Of a stretch of 64,000 nucleotides of DNA, positions 25,187-33,880 are shown piece by piece. Numbering within the stretch: the first letter of the stretch is position 1; each line of letters opens with the position of its first letter. Position numbers and translations under genes: made by a program. A model generated the notes under the pieces. That model worked only from the letters and a program-made list of their open reading frames with translations. It searched no databases and was not told where the DNA came from. Source of the DNA: Kibdelosporangium philippinense (GTDB lineage: Bacteria > Actinomycetota > Actinomycetes > Mycobacteriales > Pseudonocardiaceae); NCBI RefSeq assembly GCF_021390435.2, contig NZ_JAJVCN010000004.1:1902501-1966500 (forward strand). Reading direction: 5' to 3'.

Positions 25187-26662
25187 GTCGACGGGCCAGG
25201 TGTGGACGGGTTTGTTCGAGTGCATGTGGGTGATGTACAGGTTCAGCATTCGCTTCAGGGCTGTGTAGCGGTCCACGTTGTCGCGTTCTTCGACCCTGGT
25301 GACCTCGTTGACCTGCCAGATCGCGCCATTTCGGCCGGTGAGGCAGCGGTCTTGGATGATCCCGAGCAGGCGGTCACGCTCGTCGGGGTGGACGCCCCAG
25401 CGGTCAAGACCTTCGTGGGCCATCGGCAACAGGCGCCGCAGAACCAACTCCGCCGCGGGCACGAAGCCGACACCTGGCCAGTACAACTGAGCCTCAAGCC
25501 CTTGGCGTGCACCGAGATGGAAGTTCTCCTCGGCCGCGCTGAACGACATCTGTGACCAGATTGGACGTTCGGCCTCCGCCAGCATCCGGACCACGCCAAA
25601 GTAGAACGCCGCGTTGGCCAACGTGTCCGCGACCGTCGGACCTGCTGGCAGGACTCGGTTTTCCACGCGCAGGTGCGGAGTTCCGGCGACCACGTCGTAA
25701 ACCGGGCGGTTCCAGCGGTAGATCGTCCCGTTGTGCAGCCGCATCTCGGCCAGTGACGGAACGCGACCGGAATCCAAGGCTTCGAACGGGTCTTCTTCGT
25801 CCACAATGGGCAGCAAGGCCGGATACAGCCGGACGTTCTCCTCGAACAGGTCGAACACCGACGTGATCCACCGTTCGCCGAACCACACCCGCGGCCGAAC
25901 ACCCTGCGCCTTCAACTCGTCGGGCCGGGTGTCCGTGGCCTGTTCGAACAGCGGCACACGGGTTTCCTGCCACAGGTTCTGTCCAAACAGGAACGGCGAG
26001 TTCGCGGCCAGAGCGAGTTGGACACCGGCGATCGCCTGTGCGGCATTCCAATAGGCCGAGAACTGCATCGGGCTGACCTGCAAATGCAGCTGCGCACTTG
26101 TGCACGCGGACTCCGGCGCGATCGAGTCACACGTCACCTCAAGCCGTTCCGTGCCCTCGATCGAGATGTGCATGTCCTCGCCGCGCGCGGTGAAGATCTG
26201 GTCGTTCAGCAAGGCATAGCGCGGGTTCGCCGACAACGTGTCACGCGTCAGATCCGTTGCGCGCAACGTCGGCAGGATGCCGATCATCACCATATGCGCG
26301 CCTTTGCCGCGTGCTTTGTTCTCCGCGGCGTTCAGGCTGGCTCTGACCTGCTTCTCGAACTGGGTGATGCCGCCGCCGGAGAGTTCCCGCGGCTGCACGT
26401 TGATCTCGATGTTGAACTGGCCCAGTTCGGTGACGAAGTCCGGATCGGCGATCGCGTTGAGCACTTCCTCGTTGCGCATCGCCGGTTCGGTCTGGTTGTT
26501 GACCAGGTTCAACTCGATTTCCAGGCCGGTCATCGGCCGTTCGAAATCGAACCTCGACTCCTGCAGCATCCGGGCGAACGCGTCGAGGCATCGCCGTACC
26601 TTGTGCCGGTACCGAGTTCTGTCCTCGCGACTGAACTCTCGCTTCTCGACTTCCTGGCCCAT
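25184..26662 (-). CDS. Glutamate-cysteine ligase family (GCS2-like) carboxylate-amine ligase
   Basis: A 492-residue enzyme. GLEIELN at 46-52 and QFNIEIN at 82-88 are the metal/ATP-binding strands of the GCS2/carboxylate-amine-ligase fold. SAQLHLQVSPMQFSAYWNAA and LRVENRVLPAGPTVADTLANA-type blocks follow. These enzymes join a carboxylate to an amine through an acyl phosphate. As the last gene of a four-gene operon with an ATP-grasp enzyme and two esterases, it is unlikely to make glutathione. True GshA/EgtA proteins have other neighbours, so a specialised peptide or amide product is inferred. One base separates it from the ATP-grasp stop. Confidence 0.85.
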   Translation of the reverse strand: MGQEVEKREFSREDRTRYRHKVRRCLDAFARMLQESRFDFERPMTGLEIELNLVNNQTEPAMRNEEVLNAIADPDFVTELGQFNIEINVQPRELSGGGITQFEKQVRASLNAAENKARGKGAHMVMIGILPTLRATDLTRDTLSANPRYALLNDQIFTARGEDMHISIEGTERLEVTCDSIAPESACTSAQLHLQVSPMQFSAYWNAAQAIAGVQLALAANSPFLFGQNLWQETRVPLFEQATDTRPDELKAQGVRPRVWFGERWITSVFDLFEENVRLYPALLPIVDEEDPFEALDSGRVPSLAEMRLHNGTIYRWNRPVYDVVAGTPHLRVENRVLPAGPTVADTLANAAFYFGVVRMLAEAERPIWSQMSFSAAEENFHLGARQGLEAQLYWPGVGFVPAAELVLRRLLPMAHEGLDRWGVHPDERDRLLGIIQDRCLTGRNGAIWQVNEVTRVEERDNVDRYTALKRMLNLYITHMHSNKPVHTWPVD

Positions 26663-26663
26663 G

Positions 26664-27896
26664 TCAGCCTCCCTGGATCCAGAGTCCGATCAGGCCGCGG
26701 AAGTGCGCGACGAACCGATCATGCTCAGCCGGTGGATAGGTCGTGCGTACCGTGTCGACGAGCAGCGCGTCGAAGTCCGGCGAGGAAACCCAATCCCGCA
26801 CCATATCGTCCACACCGGACAGTGAGGTGGCGCAGAACTCGTGGTAGCGGGCCGTGTCGAAGTAGTCGTCGGCGAGCTTGCGGTACTCGGTCAGCTTCTC
26901 CGAATAGTCTATTTCGGAGTCGGCGACCTCGAAGTAGCGCCGGGTGTCCAGATCCAGCTGCGCCTTGCGTCCGGTCACCGCGCAGAACACCGACCACTTC
27001 AGCAAAGCGCCGATCGCCCACGGGAAGTAGTAGTGCAGCGAGGTGATCGAGATGTCCGGGCACGCGTTGGCGTAGTCGATCGGGTAGACCTCGGACCCGA
27101 CGACCAGACTCTCACAGGAGTTGAACTCCCACCGGAAGAACGCGTTGATCAACCGGGAGATCGAGACGACCTCGGTGCCCGCTTCCTCGGAAAGGAAACC
27201 GTGTTGCACGGCGTACCGCTCGTGCATCGGCTTCTCCGGCTGGAAACGCATGACCATGGTGTCCGGGCCGATCGTCAACGACCGCGCGAACGAGTCGTAA
27301 CCCTCGATCGACGCCTGCAGGTGCATCAGCATCTCGCCGGACGAGTCGTAGGCCTCGTGCAAGGCCTGTGGATCGGCGATCCGGGACACGCCACGCCACG
27401 CGCCACCGTCGTAGGGCTTCATGAACAGGGGGTACCCGACTTCGTTCGCGACAGCGTCCAAATCGAACGGCCGGTTGTACTTCTGCGCGGTGTACGCGTA
27501 CTTCGCGTGATCGACCGGATTCTTGTACGGCACCAGCCACGTCGGCGGAACCTTCAACCCGAGCCGCATCATCGCGCAGTAAGCCGCGTGCTTTTCCATG
27601 GACTGGAACGTGAATGGGCTGTTGAGCAGGTACACGTCGTCCATCAACGCGACCTTCTTCAACCACTCCCTCGGCACGTAGTACCAGTACGCCAGCCGGT
27701 CGATGACCAGGTCGTAACGCGGTTTCGCGCGCAGGTCGAACGGCTCGATCGTGATCCGCTCAGTGGAAAGGGTGTGCTCGACGCCCGCGTTGTCGCGCAC
27801 CGGCCCGAGGCGTTTCACCAACGTCTCGAACGCGCGCGGCCAGTCCTCCTCGGTGCCAAGCAGCAGTCCGAGCAAGTGCTCTGTGCGGTCCGGCAT
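26664..27896 (-). CDS. ATP-grasp ligase of unknown substrate
   Basis: A 410-residue protein. The ATP-grasp fold is indicated by GYPLFMKPYDGGAWRGVSRI, in which Lys160 would bind ATP, and by YPIDYANACPD at about 271-281, corresponding to the metal-binding Asp/Asn strand. The N-terminal 120 residues hold a substrate domain (YDLVIDRLAYWYYVPREWLKK). ATP-grasp enzymes form acyl phosphates and ligate amines or thiols. Placed 12 bases after the esterase gene and one base before the GCS2-like gene, it should act with them on one substrate. I recognise the fold, not the reaction. Confidence 0.82.
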   Translation of the reverse strand: MPDRTEHLLGLLLGTEEDWPRAFETLVKRLGPVRDNAGVEHTLSTERITIEPFDLRAKPRYDLVIDRLAYWYYVPREWLKKVALMDDVYLLNSPFTFQSMEKHAAYCAMMRLGLKVPPTWLVPYKNPVDHAKYAYTAQKYNRPFDLDAVANEVGYPLFMKPYDGGAWRGVSRIADPQALHEAYDSSGEMLMHLQASIEGYDSFARSLTIGPDTMVMRFQPEKPMHERYAVQHGFLSEEAGTEVVSISRLINAFFRWEFNSCESLVVGSEVYPIDYANACPDISITSLHYYFPWAIGALLKWSVFCAVTGRKAQLDLDTRRYFEVADSEIDYSEKLTEYRKLADDYFDTARYHEFCATSLSGVDDMVRDWVSSPDFDALLVDTVRTTYPPAEHDRFVAHFRGLIGLWIQGG

Positions 27897-27908
27897 GCGC
27901 GGTCCTCC

Positions 27909-28661
27909 CTATACGAACCTCGGCAGGTGATGGGCGATTTGGGAACGCCACGACGGCCAGTCGTGCGGCACGTCGTGGCCCCAGACGTCGAGTTCGCAGC
28001 GCAGACCTTTGTCCCGCAGCAGATCGGCCATCTGCCGGGTGGACGGCAGCGAGCCGGTGGTGTCCTCCCACTGTCCCTGCCCGACCACGAGCAGGATCGA
28101 CAGCCGCGACCGCAGCCAGTCGAGATGGGAGCCGTTCAGATTCGGCACGAAGTCGACCGGGTTCGCGAAGTACATCGCGTCACCCCGCTCGCCCCAACCG
28201 TGCCACGAGGACGCGTCGTAGTTGCCGGAGAGACCAAGCGCGAGGGGGAACAGATCGGCACGGCGCAGTGCGAAAAGCACGGAGTGGAACGCGCCGAGCG
28301 AGCATCCCATCGTCGCCACCTCCTGCGGGCCGCCCCCAAAAGAATCGGCACAGTCAGCGTGGATCATCGGCAGCACATGATCAAGGACCCATGCTTCGTA
28401 CGTGCCGTGGTTCCTCGCGCGGTCCTCAAGCGGGATCGACCGGTTGGACCATGACGCGGCGTCGAACGAGTCGACGCAGTAGAGCTTGACGCGGCCGTCC
28501 TCCAGCAAGGGACGGACCGCGTCGATCATCCCGTTGCTCTCCCAGTCCCACGCGCGACCCTGTTCGGACGGGAACACCAGGAAAGGTCTGCCGTAGTGGC
28601 CGTACGCGATGACCGTTCCGCCGGCCAGGTCCACTTGATCACGCCTCAAGATCCCTCCCAC
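27909..28661 (-). CDS. Alpha/beta-hydrolase esterase (EstD/antigen-85-like), first of two
   Basis: A 250-residue esterase-like protein without signal peptide. It has the nucleophile elbow GCSLGAF with serine near residue 124. Its beginning GTVIAYGHYGRPFLVFPSEQG and VKLYCVDSFDAASW match the small family of esterases found beside ATP-grasp genes. The GTG at 28661 overlaps the end of the upstream esterase gene by 16 bases. A TTG at 28649 with GGGAGGG four bases before it is a serious alternative start. It is predicted to release or transfer an ester or amide in the pathway of the downstream ligases (inference). Confidence 0.8.
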   Translation of the reverse strand: MGGILRRDQVDLAGGTVIAYGHYGRPFLVFPSEQGRAWDWESNGMIDAVRPLLEDGRVKLYCVDSFDAASWSNRSIPLEDRARNHGTYEAWVLDHVLPMIHADCADSFGGGPQEVATMGCSLGAFHSVLFALRRADLFPLALGLSGNYDASSWHGWGERGDAMYFANPVDFVPNLNGSHLDWLRSRLSILLVVGQGQWEDTTGSLPSTRQMADLLRDKGLRCELDVWGHDVPHDWPSWRSQIAHHLPRFV

Positions 28662-29668
28662 ACCGTGCGCAGCAGGTCAGCCAGCGCGGGGTCGAACGCG
28701 TCCCGCCACCCCACATAGTTGTGCGCGTCCGGGACCTCCACCAGTCCTGTGGGATATCCAAGTGCCACCAATGCCGCCGCCATCTGGCGATTGTTGGCCA
28801 GGTTCTCCTCAGCGAGACCGCACGTGACCGTCACAGGGACCGGCTTGCCCTTGCTCGTGCCGCGCACGATCCCGCTGACGAACCTGGTGACCCGCCGATA
28901 CCGGCTGTACCCGGACTCCTGCGGATCCAACCGCCGATCGAAGAACGAACCAGATTGCAGGAACAGCCCACCGAATAACCCTGGCCTGCGACGTTGCGCG
29001 TGGAGCATGCCCAGCCCGCCAAGGCTCGCGCCCATCCCGACCACGGGCCGCTCGACCGGGACCAGCTTGCGGATGGTCGGCAGCAGGTCGCGGGCGAGCC
29101 TGCGGGCGTAATCGGGGTTGCCGGAGTATTCGTCGTCCCGGTCACCCGGCTGGAGCAGCGCGACGCGGTGGGGGATCTTGAACCACGCCGAGAATGTGGT
29201 GAGGCTGGCCAGTCGGTCGTACTCAGGGCCGTCGTTGGCCACGAGCAGAGGCATCGGGCCTTCTCCGGGGGACCACAGCCGTGCGTTGAACCCTGGAATG
29301 TCCAGGTATTCGCCGGTGGCGGGGGTGTCGAGCCACGCTGGCCGGACGTAGTCGGGGAACTCGACGACGGACTTGTCTCCGAAGGCTCCGGGTGCCCGCT
29401 TGTCGTTGCCGGGGTCGCAGATTTCCTCGATGCCGCCGTCGCGGTGCCGCAGTTGCAGGCGGTATTCCATCCGCCAGACCGGCGGCCGGTTGAGCAGCAG
29501 CGTCCAGCACTCGTTCGCGTGGGTGAACTCCATTCCGGCGCCTGGCAAGGACAGTGCGGGCAACAACCGGACCCCGGCGAGAACCGGGCCGTTGTCGGGC
29601 AGCCTGAAGGTCACCGAACTGGCCGTGACCAGCGGTCCGCCTTCGGTCGATTCGTCCACGCTGATCAC
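28646..29668 (-). CDS. Alpha/beta-hydrolase esterase, second of two, operon leader
   Basis: About 340 residues. After an N-terminal beta-rich region (SSVTFRLPDNGPVLAGVRLL) resembling an E-set or enterochelin-esterase N-domain, a putative-esterase domain starts near 140. It has LLVANDGPEYDRL and the nucleophile loop GMGASLGGLGML. The histidine is probably in PDAHNYVGWRDAF. The Fes/enterobactin esterase-like layout suggests hydrolysis of an oligo-ester or amide. GTG at 29668 is uncertain; GTG 29659 is possible and no ribosome site is clear. It is divergent from the damaged SMI1 gene. Confidence 0.78.
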   Translation of the reverse strand: MISVDESTEGGPLVTASSVTFRLPDNGPVLAGVRLLPALSLPGAGMEFTHANECWTLLLNRPPVWRMEYRLQLRHRDGGIEEICDPGNDKRAPGAFGDKSVVEFPDYVRPAWLDTPATGEYLDIPGFNARLWSPGEGPMPLLVANDGPEYDRLASLTTFSAWFKIPHRVALLQPGDRDDEYSGNPDYARRLARDLLPTIRKLVPVERPVVGMGASLGGLGMLHAQRRRPGLFGGLFLQSGSFFDRRLDPQESGYSRYRRVTRFVSGIVRGTSKGKPVPVTVTCGLAEENLANNRQMAAALVALGYPTGLVEVPDAHNYVGWRDAFDPALADLLRTVWEGS

Positions 29669-29692
29669 GATCTCATGGCAGACTGCGGCGGC

Positions 29693-30262
29693 GTGAAAAC
29701 TGGGTGGGGGCAAGTTCTCGCGGTCGTCGTCGCGGTGGTGGCTGGCGGCGAGGGCGCCAGCGACCGCGGGGATGCTGAAACCGCCTGCCACGCTCGCAGA
29801 GATCGCCGATATGCAACGGCAGATCGGCGTCCCAGTTCCGGCAGAGCTGATCGCCTCGCTGCTACGCCATAATGGCGCGGGCACGACCATGCTCGGGTTC
29901 ATCCTGCCGCCGTTCTACATCCCGATGTCGACGCACAGCATCATCAGCGACGCCAAGATGATGTGCGACATTCTCGTCTCGAACGGGCACAACGACAGCG
30001 TCGGTTCGTGCTGGCACGGACAGGTCATTCCCGTCGCGCTGGACGGCGGCGGTGGGAATCTCCTGCTGGATCAGCGTCGTGGCCGCAACGGGAGGTTGGG
30101 CGACCACGACGAGGAGACGTACATGATGTTCGATCAGTGGCCGCCTACCCTCACTGACCTGATGGAGCAGACGGCCACCGCGCTGGAGACAGGGGAGCGG
30201 TCATGCAGGACTACCGTCCTAAGGTCACCGCGAAGGGTGAGCTGGAGTGGGACATCATTTGA
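29693..30262 (+). pseudogene. SMI1/KNR4 family protein, frameshifted
   Basis: Continuous similarity to SMI1/KNR4 domains (PPATLAEIADMQRQIGVPVP, ELIASLLRHNGAGT, VALDGGGGNLLLDQR) is split between frames. The likely C-terminus MQDYRPKVTAKGELEWDII is in the -1 frame after 30195-30200, consistent with loss of one G in an ACAGGGGAGC run. At the other end the segment WWLAARAPATAG lies in the frame of ATG 29772. A GTG at 29693 (VKTGWG) in a different frame looks like the original start, so a second indel is possible. If functional, the protein would start at 29772. SMI1 proteins are often immunity or regulatory proteins. Confidence 0.6.
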
Positions 30263-31101
30263 GGTGCTTGTTCAGGAAGTTCACCGTGATGCCGAGTACC
30301 TGCTGACTGGTCCACGGCAGCCTGGACTCCGGGGTCGGCGCCAACGTGCCGTGCCCACCACCGTCCACAACATACCGTGTGCTGTCAGCTCCGGCGGCCT
30401 GTAAAGCGTTGTGCAGCAACAAGGTCTGGCTTGGCGAGATGATGGTGTCCTGGTTGCCGTGGAAGATCAAGAACGGCGGCGCGTCGGCCGTCACACGGTT
30501 CGCCGGGTTGGCCGCGGTCATGTCCGGCGCGTACTTGACGAAGCTGCTGGTCAACGGTGCCATCGCCTGCTGGCCAGCGGTGTCGAAGTCCGACGTGACC
30601 TTCGAAAGGTCGGTGGCGCCGAAGTCGTCGACCACGGCCTGGACATTCGCGTCACCGGTCAGGCCGGTCATCGACGCGAGATAACCGCCGGCAGAGTCGC
30701 CCCACACCGCGACTTTCGCCGGGTCGATGCCGTACTGGCTCGCGTTGGTGCGCAGGAACTGGATCGCGGCGGCGATGTCCGCGAGGGTGTCGGTGTACGT
30801 GGCGCCTTGCGGGATGGTCCGGTACTGGATGCTGGCGACGACGTATTCGGCCTCGGCCACGAATGTCCTCGTGGTCAAGGACATTCGTGGCCGATGACAT
30901 GAACCCGCCGCCGGGAAGGTAGACGACAAGCGGCCGCACGCCCTCGGTCCGTGGCGCCAAGATGTCCATTTTGAGCTGGCCGGAGTACGTGACGTCCGAT
31001 GTGGTCGTCAGCTGGATCCGTCCACACTGGATCTGTGCGTCGGTGCCTGGCTTGATCACCGTGCTCGTGCTGGTGTCGACTGGGACGACGATCTTGACCA
31101 C
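30255..31101 (-). pseudogene. Alpha/beta hydrolase (BD-FAE/esterase-lipase type), frameshifted
   Basis: The first part, from a GTG at 31101 with GGAGGAG before it, reads LAPRTEGVRPLVVYLPGGGF, an oxyanion HGG-type strand. The rest (TRTFVAEAEYVVASIQYRTI, VAVWGDSAGGYLASM with the nucleophile serine, and a C-terminal GGGHGTLAP histidine) is in another frame. The frames meet at 30879-30892, inside a perfect 14-bp inverted repeat. One indel would restore a 280-residue enzyme. Its stop overlaps the SMI1 pseudogene. The start faces the TetR gene across a 16-bp palindrome. Confidence 0.72.
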
Positions 31102-31123
31102 GTGCTCTCCTCCGCGTGACGTG

Positions 31124-31139
31124 CGGAATAGCTATTCCG
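31124..31139. promoter_or_regulatory. 16-bp perfect palindrome, probable TetR operator
   Basis: CGGAATAGCTATTCCG lies between the divergent hydrolase and TetR genes, 22 bases from the hydrolase start and 35 from the TetR start. Its size and position fit autoregulation by the adjacent TetR protein. Confidence 0.72.
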
Positions 31140-31162
31140 ATTTCACTGTACGCCGATCCGGG

Positions 31163-31168
31163 TACCGT
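31163..31168 (+). promoter_or_regulatory. -10-like element of the TetR gene, leaderless
   Basis: TACCGT ends six bases before the GTG at 31175. There is no Shine-Dalgarno site. Confidence 0.4.
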
Positions 31169-31174
31169 GGTGGT

Positions 31175-31771
31175 GTGCCGCCAAGCGACCGGATGCGCCG
31201 CGACGCCGAAACCAATCTGCGCAGGGTGCTGGCCGCGGCTGCGGAGGTGTTCGCCACCCAAGGGCTCGACGCGACCCTCGCTGACGTGGCCAAACACGCT
31301 GGAGTAGGAGTGGGCACGGTCTATCGGCGGTTCGCCAACAAGGACGAGCTGATCTATGAGATCTACCGTGAACGACTCAGGATGGCCGAGGATCGGGTCA
31401 GGGAAGCCACCGAGAGCGACGCGGTGTGGGACGCGTTCGTGCGGTTCTTCGAGGAGTCCATCCGTGTCCTCGCGGCCGACCGTGGCCTGTGGGAGTTGAC
31501 CACCAGCGGCTTCAACGACTCGGTCGGCTGGTCACGCGGGAGCCCACCGACCCGGCTGACCGACTTGCTCACCGAGCACCGCGAGATCCAGGGCGGCCTG
31601 CTGCGAAAGCTGGTCAGCCGGGCACAAGAGGCCGGTTACCTGCGGACTGACTTCGAAGCGCTGGACATGATGGTGCTGTCCGCGGGGGTGCAGGCGACCA
31701 TCACGTTCGGCGACGAGGCGTCCCGGCGCGCCCTCGGGTTCATCCTGGATGGCCTGCGTCAACGTGCGTGA
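31175..31771 (+). CDS. TetR family transcriptional regulator
   Basis: A 198-residue regulator. The DNA-binding helix-turn-helix spans about 10-55 (LRRVLAAAAEVFATQGLDAT, LADVAKHAGVGVGTVYRRFANK), and the ligand domain includes a conserved Trp-rich helix (VWDAFVRFFEESIRVLAAD). The GTG at 31175 is selected because the helix-turn-helix begins right after it and TACCGT lies upstream. It presumably represses itself and the divergent (now broken) hydrolase through the CGGAATAGCTATTCCG palindrome. The NmrA gene 47 bp downstream may be in the same transcript. Confidence 0.9.
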   Translation: MPPSDRMRRDAETNLRRVLAAAAEVFATQGLDATLADVAKHAGVGVGTVYRRFANKDELIYEIYRERLRMAEDRVREATESDAVWDAFVRFFEESIRVLAADRGLWELTTSGFNDSVGWSRGSPPTRLTDLLTEHREIQGGLLRKLVSRAQEAGYLRTDFEALDMMVLSAGVQATITFGDEASRRALGFILDGLRQRA

Positions 31772-31818
31772 ATCAAACGTGAATCGCACGGTGATGTCGC
31801 GGCGGTTGCATCAGTGGC

Positions 31819-32763
31819 ATGACCGAAAAGAAGATTCTCGCCGTTGTCGGAGCCACTGGTCAGCAGGGTGGTGGCCTGGCCCGTGCGATCCTTGACGACC
31901 CCGCCGGTGAGTTCAGCCTTCGCGCCTTGACCCGCGATGTCGATTCCGACGCCGCACGTGAGCTCGCGGCTCGTGGCGCGGAGGTCGTGCAGGCCGACCT
32001 CGACGACCCCGAGTCGGTGAAGAAGGCCTTTCAGGGCGCGTACGGCGCCTTCGTGGTGACGGCGTTCTGGGAGTACAACTCGCCGGAGCGGGAGCAGGCG
32101 CACGTGCGTGCGGCGGTCGACGCGGCCACTGCGGCGGGCCTGCAGCACGTGGTTTGGTCCACGTTGCCGGACACGCGCCTGCACGTGCCGATCGAGGATG
32201 GCCGGATGCCCACGCTGCACGGCAAGTACAAGGTGCCGCACTTCGACAGCAAGGGTGAGGCCGACAAGGTGTTCACCGACGCGGGCGTGCCGACCACGTT
32301 CCTGAGCACGACCATGTACTTCGAGTCCTTTCTCGACTTCTTCAAGCCGACCCGGGATGACAACGGCACGCTCTACATCACGCTGCCGATGGCCGATTCC
32401 CCGCTGCCCGGCGTCGCCCGTGAGGACATCGGTCGGACCGCGTACGGCATCTTCAAGCAGGGTAAGGACCTGATCGGGGAGACCGTCAACCTTTCCGGCG
32501 AGAACCTGACCGGCGAGGAGTACGTCGCCGAGATGGGCAAGGCGCTGGGGGAGAAGGTCGAGTACCGTCCGCTGACCTTCGAGCAGGTGCGGGCGCTGCC
32601 GGTTCCCGGCGCCGACGACATCGCCAACATGTTCCAGTACTACGCCGAGTTCTCCGACTACTTCGCCGGGGTTCGCAAGCCGGAGTACGTCCGCACGCTC
32701 AACCCTGACCTGCAGGACTTCGCCACCTGGCTGGCCGTTCACAAGGGGCAGCTCGCGGAATAA
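31819..32763 (+). CDS. NmrA/HSCARG family NAD(P)-binding protein
   Basis: A 314-residue atypical short-chain dehydrogenase. The dinucleotide loop GATGQQGGG is at 11-19, and the typical NmrA/HSCARG stretch HFDSKGEADKVFTDAGVPTT is in the middle. The catalytic Tyr-x3-Lys of classical SDRs is not evident, as expected for redox-sensor NmrA proteins. It lies downstream of the TetR gene and upstream of the monooxygenase pseudogene. Its redox or regulatory target is unknown. Confidence 0.9.
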   Translation: MTEKKILAVVGATGQQGGGLARAILDDPAGEFSLRALTRDVDSDAARELAARGAEVVQADLDDPESVKKAFQGAYGAFVVTAFWEYNSPEREQAHVRAAVDAATAAGLQHVVWSTLPDTRLHVPIEDGRMPTLHGKYKVPHFDSKGEADKVFTDAGVPTTFLSTTMYFESFLDFFKPTRDDNGTLYITLPMADSPLPGVAREDIGRTAYGIFKQGKDLIGETVNLSGENLTGEEYVAEMGKALGEKVEYRPLTFEQVRALPVPGADDIANMFQYYAEFSDYFAGVRKPEYVRTLNPDLQDFATWLAVHKGQLAE

Positions 32764-32821
32764 CGGCTTTCGTCCAGCGGTTGACTTGAACGTTCATGTC
32801 ATGCTTGAGTAGGTGAGGGAC

Positions 32822-33880
32822 ATGCAGTTCGGCATCTTCGGGGTCGGGGACATCGCGGTCGACCCGTGGACCGGCAAGGCGCCGTCGGAGCACGAGCGCA
32901 TCAAGAACATGGTGGCCGTCGCGATGAAGGCCGAAGAGATCGGACTGGATGTGATTGCGGTCGGCGAGCATCACAACCCGCCCTTCGTGACGTCGTCGCT
33001 GACCACGATCCTCGGCTACATCGCCGCGCGGACAAGCAGGATCATCCTGTCCACATCGGTCACCCTGATCACCACGAACGATCCGGTGAAGATCGCCGAG
33101 GACTACGCGACCCTGCAGCATCTCGCGGACGGCCGGGTCGACCTGATGCTTGGCCGTGGGAACACGGGCCCGGTATATCCGTGGTTCGGGAAGGACATTC
33201 GCGACGGCCTTGGCCTCGCGGTAGAGAACTACGCGCTACTGCGGCAACTGTGACGTGAGGACGTGGTGGACTGGGAAGGCAAGCACCGCACGCCGTTGCA
33301 GTCCTTCACGTCCACGCCTCGGCCGCTCGACGGCGTACCGCCGTTCGTCTGGCACGGCTCGATCCGCAGCCCGGAAATCGCGGTACAGGCAGGGTTCTAC
33401 GGAGACGGGTTCTTCCACAACAACATCTTCTGGCCCAAGGAACACACCAGGCGGATGATTGAGCTGTACCGTGGCCAGTTCGAGCACTACGGGCACGGGT
33501 CCGCCGACCAAGCGATTGTTGGTCTTGGCGGGCAGACGTTCATGCGGCGCACCTCGCAGGACGCGATCAAGGAATTCCGTCCGTACTTCGACCAATCGCC
33601 GGTGTACGGCGGCGGACCGTCACTGGAACAGACCATGCGGGAGACGCCGATCTCGGTCGGCAGTCCACAGCAGATCATCGACCGGACACTGCGGTTCCGT
33701 GAGGACTTCGGTGACTACCAGCGTCAGCTGTTCAATGTGGACGGAATGGGCCTTCCGCAGAAGGTCGTCCTTGAACAGCTGGACATCATGGGCGAGGACG
33801 TCCTTCCCGTGCTGCGCAAGGAGTTCGAGTCGATGAAGCCGAAGGCGCCGACCCACGAGACGCTGAAGGTGGCGTCATGA
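32822..33880 (+). pseudogene. CE1758-type FMN-dependent luciferase-like monooxygenase, in-frame stop
   Basis: The frame from ATG 32822 to TGA 33880 encodes a luciferase-like monooxygenase (MQFGIFGVGDIAVDPWTGKA, DVIAVGEHHNPPFVTSS, GSIRSPEIAVQAGFYGDGFF). It is interrupted by one TGA at 33251-33253. The interrupted context is ALLRQL-stop-REDVVDWEG, where relatives carry a tryptophan (TGG), so a single TGG-to-TGA change fits. Either half alone would lack part of the barrel. Its stop overlaps the next ATG (ATGA), and the partner FMN reductase is intact. Readthrough at low level cannot be excluded. Confidence 0.85.

Noticed and set aside
26841..28454. 537-codon plus-strand open frame opposite the ATP-grasp and esterase genes
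   Set aside because: Arg/Gln/His-rich shadow; the minus-strand operon explains the DNA.
33251..33253. TGA read as selenocysteine in the luciferase-like monooxygenase
   Set aside because: The position corresponds to Trp in relatives, no SECIS-like hairpin is evident directly downstream, and the family is not known for selenoproteins.
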